Shown here piece by piece: positions 6,392 to 8,381 of a stretch of 8,381 nt of DNA (within the stretch, counting starts at the first letter, position 1; every line of letters starts with the position of its first letter). The position numbers were made by a program, and so were the translations under genes. The notes below the pieces were generated by a model, which made no database searches, was not told the origin of the DNA, and saw only the letters and a program-made list of their open reading frames with translations. Origin of the DNA: Bryobacterales bacterium (GTDB lineage: Bacteria; Acidobacteriota; Terriglobia; Bryobacterales; Bryobacteraceae); contig PKZC01000440.1 of the NCBI GenBank assembly GCA_003132905.1, positions 9,200 to 17,580 of the forward strand, in the 5' to 3' direction.

Positions 6392-7097
6392 CGATTGGGT
6401 GGATGACCGTCTCGGTGCGCTCAGCCCCGATAACGAATGGACTCCCGACGTCAACAGAGGTCTCGCGCGGCTGCGGGATCGCACTAAGGCCGGCCGCCTG
6501 GAAGGTCATAGTTGGAAACCCTCCCTGCCGTGGTCTGCCGCCGCCGGAATCGCCTGCCTGGGCTTGATAGCCGCGTTTCCCGCGCCCCGCGCAGCCGCTC
6601 AATACTGCCTCAATTGTTCAGTCGCGCTTTGGCAGAATCTCGCGACAACCAAAGTGGTCCGCACCAACTTAATACCAGAAGGCACTCGCAGGCCTGCGTC
6701 CGATTTCATTTTGAACGACGCTTCGGGTCGCCCCGTTCAGCTTTCCGCGTTCAAAGGCAAAGTGGTCCTTCTCAACTTCTGGGCCACCTGGTGCGGCGCT
6801 TGCAAAGTGGAGATCCCCTGGTTCATGGATTTTCAGCAGACTTACGCAGGCCGCGGCTTCCAGGTCCTGGGAGTCTCTATGGATGAAGATGGCTGGAAGG
6901 TAGTGAAGCCGTACATCGCCGAGAAGCGTGTCAACTACCCGGTGATGATCGGCGCTTCGGGCGTAGCAAGCTTTAACATCGAGGCCCTTCCAGTCAGCTT
7001 CCTCATCGATAGGTTGGGGCGAGTGGCTTCCATGCATCCCGGCCTGATGAGCAAGAACGACTACCAGGCCGAGATCGAAAAACTGCTGACCGAATAG
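6378..7097 (+). CDS. membrane-anchored TlpA/ResA-like thioredoxin-fold protein, candidate redox-sensing anti-sigma factor
   Basis: This is a 239-residue protein in three parts. Residues 1-50 are hydrophilic, with an acidic start (NNNDWVDDRLGALSPDNEW) and then many Arg/Lys (33, 35, 37, 40, 47), predicting a cytoplasmic location. Residues 52-68 are the only hydrophobic segment, followed by APRAAAQ, which could also be a signal-peptidase site. Residues 104-239 are a TlpA/ResA/AhpC-TSA-type thioredoxin fold: PVQLSAFKGKVVLLNFWATW, active site W138-C139-G140-A141-C142, the following Glu145 and Pro146, and the cis-Pro loop ALP205VSFLID. The dithiol should face the periplasm and could reduce or oxidise partner thiols, as in cytochrome c maturation. 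A second CxxC (C77-L-N-C80) sits just after the membrane segment. The gene overlaps the sigma gene by 14 bases. Position and topology suggest an anti-sigma N-terminus controlled by the redox domain, but no HxxxCxxC zinc motif exists. Alternatively it is simply a thiol-disulfide oxidoreductase co-expressed with the sigma factor. The redoxin fold is certain; the anti-sigma role is inferred. Confidence 0.88.
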   Translation: MENNNDWVDDRLGALSPDNEWTPDVNRGLARLRDRTKAGRLEGHSWKPSLPWSAAAGIACLGLIAAFPAPRAAAQYCLNCSVALWQNLATTKVVRTNLIPEGTRRPASDFILNDASGRPVQLSAFKGKVVLLNFWATWCGACKVEIPWFMDFQQTYAGRGFQVLGVSMDEDGWKVVKPYIAEKRVNYPVMIGASGVASFNIEALPVSFLIDRLGRVASMHPGLMSKNDYQAEIEKLLTE

Positions 7098-7153
7098 GCT
7101 GCCAGTGATATTGCGCAAGCCATCGGCTGCCGGCGCCCAAGGTAGTTTCGTTG

Positions 7154-7167
7154 CGGCGTTCGCGCCG
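7154..7167. terminator. weak hairpin between convergent redoxin and PEP carboxykinase genes
   Basis: CGGCG (7154-7158) and CGCCG (7163-7167) pair around a TTCG tetraloop in the 111-base gap between convergent genes. The stem is only five pairs and no T-run follows on either strand. The UUCG loop is unusually stable in RNA read from the plus strand. I see nothing else of note in this gap. Confidence 0.3.
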
Positions 7168-7208
7168 GTTCGATGAATCCTTCGCAAAAACCTTACAGGG
7201 CTTGTATT

Positions 7209-8381
7209 CTACAACCGGCAAATCAGCAGTTCCCGCTCGTAAATCATCTCCGGCGGCAAATGATCGTGTAACGTCAGGAACAATTCCTCGTGCGCCATCA
7301 CTTCCGATTTCCAGGCGTTCCGGTCAAAAGCCTGCAGTTCGTCGAACTGCTGCTTCGAGAAATCGAGCCCCTTCCAGTCGATGTCTTCATAGCGCGGCAT
7401 CCAGCCGATGGGCGTTTCTTTCCCAAGCGCTCGTCCATGTGCCCGATCCACAATCCACTTCAGCACGCGCATGTTCTCGCTGAACCCCGGCCACAGGAAT
7501 TTGCCGTTGGCATCTTTGCGGAACCAGTTCACGTTGAAGATGCGTGGGGTCTCGCTCAGCGTCCGTTGCATTTTGATCCAGTGCCGGAAATAATCGCCCA
7601 TATGATAGCCGCAGAATGGCAGCATCGCCATCGGATCGCGCCGCACTTGCCCCACGCCGCCCGTCGCCGCAGCGGTAGTTTCTGAACCCATGGTCGCGCC
7701 CACATACACGCCCGCGCTCCAATTGAACGCCTGGTATACCAGCGGCATCGTAGTCGCGCGCCGGCCACCAAAGATCAGCGCGCTGATGGGCACGCCATGT
7801 GGATCTTCCCACGCCGGATCGATGGTGGGACACTGCGACGCAGGCGCGGTGAAACGCGAATTGGGATGCGCCGCCTTGGCGCCCGTATCCTTCGCGATCT
7901 CAGGCGTCCATCGGTTGCCCTTCCAGTCCTGGCACTCGGCCGGCGGTTCGTCCGTCATGCCTTCCCACCACACGCCGCCTTCAGGCGTCAGCGCGACATT
8001 AGTGAAAATGGTGTTACGCGCCAGCGCCGCCATCGCGTTCGGATTGGTTTTCACCGACGTCCCCGGTGCAACTCCAAAAAAGCCAGCTTCCGGATTGATC
8101 GCGCGCAGACGCCCATTCTCATCCGGCTTAATCCAGGCGATGTCGTCGCCCACCGTCCACACTTTCCAGCCGTCGAATCCCTTGGGTGGCACCAGCATCG
8201 AGAAATTCGTTTTGCCGCACGCGCTGGGAAACGCGCCCGCTACATAGGTCTTCTCGCCCTTGGGATCTTCCACGCCCAGGATCAGCATGTGCTCCGCCAT
8301 CCAACCTTCGTCCCGCGCAATGTTCGACGCGATCCGCAGCGCGAAGCACTTCTTGCCCAGCAGCGCGTTGCCGCCGTAGCC
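7209..8381 (-). CDS. pckG: phosphoenolpyruvate carboxykinase, GTP-dependent (N-terminus beyond the window)
   Basis: The enzyme converts oxaloacetate and GTP to phosphoenolpyruvate, GDP and CO2, the first committed step of gluconeogenesis in the cytoplasm. The C-terminal 390 residues are visible, ending at TAG 7209-7211; the family is about 600 to 620 residues, so roughly 220 N-terminal residues lie to the right. The visible part opens with [12 protein letters not shown], aligning with Tyr235 and Lys244 of animal PEPCK. The next landmarks are MAEH (metal-ligand His264), the P-loop FPSACGKTN with the reactive Cys288, Lys290 and Thr291, and VGDDIAW (the metal Asp). They are followed by [22 protein letters not shown], seen as [12 protein letters not shown] and TSVKTNPNA, then [29 protein letters not shown] and [19 protein letters not shown]. 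All are intact. This is the GTP class, unrelated in sequence to the ATP-dependent pckA type. It converges on the redoxin gene; no sign of frameshift or loss. Confidence 0.97.
   Translation of the reverse strand, partial: GYGGNALLGKKCFALRIASNIARDEGWMAEHMLILGVEDPKGEKTYVAGAFPSACGKTNFSMLVPPKGFDGWKVWTVGDDIAWIKPDENGRLRAINPEAGFFGVAPGTSVKTNPNAMAALARNTIFTNVALTPEGGVWWEGMTDEPPAECQDWKGNRWTPEIAKDTGAKAAHPNSRFTAPASQCPTIDPAWEDPHGVPISALIFGGRRATTMPLVYQAFNWSAGVYVGATMGSETTAAATGGVGQVRRDPMAMLPFCGYHMGDYFRHWIKMQRTLSETPRIFNVNWFRKDANGKFLWPGFSENMRVLKWIVDRAHGRALGKETPIGWMPRYEDIDWKGLDFSKQQFDELQAFDRNAWKSEVMAHEELFLTLHDHLPPEMIYERELLICRL

Noticed and set aside
6378..6527. Zinc-binding anti-sigma (ZAS, HxxxCxxC) domain in the N-terminus of the redoxin protein
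   Set aside because: The first 59 residues contain no cysteine. The first one is Cys60, inside the membrane segment, so a zinc anti-sigma domain is not present.
7690..8247. Plus-strand open frame of 185 residues opposite the PEP carboxykinase gene
   Set aside because: It is antisense to highly conserved enzyme sequence and shows no domain of its own.
1..8381. Mobile element, CRISPR array, prophage or tRNA gene
   Set aside because: Reading both strands I found no transposase or integrase frame, no regularly spaced direct repeats, no terminal inverted repeats around a block of genes and no cloverleaf-like tRNA sequence.

Overview
The window looks like chromosomal DNA from an acidobacterium, most likely of the Solibacter/Bryobacter type. 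This rests on family content, not on any search. The markers are a very large Oar-like TonB-dependent receptor with an N-terminal carboxypeptidase-regulatory-like domain, a secreted protein ending in what I recognise as the 'Solibacter uncharacterized C-terminal domain' (TIGR03437 type), and a sigma factor gene overlapping a membrane-anchored redoxin gene. The DNA is moderately GC-rich and densely coding. I saw no insertion sequence, CRISPR array, tRNA or rRNA.

Layout, left to right: (1) bases 1-561 hold the 3' end of a plus-strand gene entering from the left, with a lectin-like beta-sandwich ending and no certain function. (2) After a 115-base gap with weak promoter-like elements and a clear AGGAGG site comes the 1112-residue outer-membrane receptor (677-4015). 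(3) A 10-bp perfect palindromic hairpin sits in the 56-base gap between the receptor and the convergent gene. (4) On the minus strand lie a single-domain cupin gene (5404-5763) and, downstream of it, the secreted TIGR03437-type protein (4072-5334, TTG start). (5) A 55-base gap separates the cupin from the divergent plus-strand pair: an ECF-type sigma factor (5819-6391) and, overlapping it by 14 bases, a 239-residue protein (6378-7097). (6) A convergent minus-strand gene for GTP-dependent phosphoenolpyruvate carboxykinase runs off the right edge (7209-8381).

The most interesting unit is the sigma/redoxin pair. The second protein has a short charged cytoplasmic N-terminus, one hydrophobic segment and an exported TlpA/ResA-like thioredoxin domain with an intact WCGAC site, plus a second CxxC next to the membrane. 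Its position and layout match what a transmembrane anti-sigma factor would have, with a redox-active domain as the possible sensor. I therefore propose a redox-responsive sigma/anti-sigma module. The anti-sigma role is inference: there is no HxxxCxxC zinc anti-sigma motif. The remaining genes look like ordinary metabolic and envelope functions. PEP carboxykinase serves gluconeogenesis, the receptor serves uptake of an unknown ligand or cell-surface functions, and nothing seen ties them to the sigma module.
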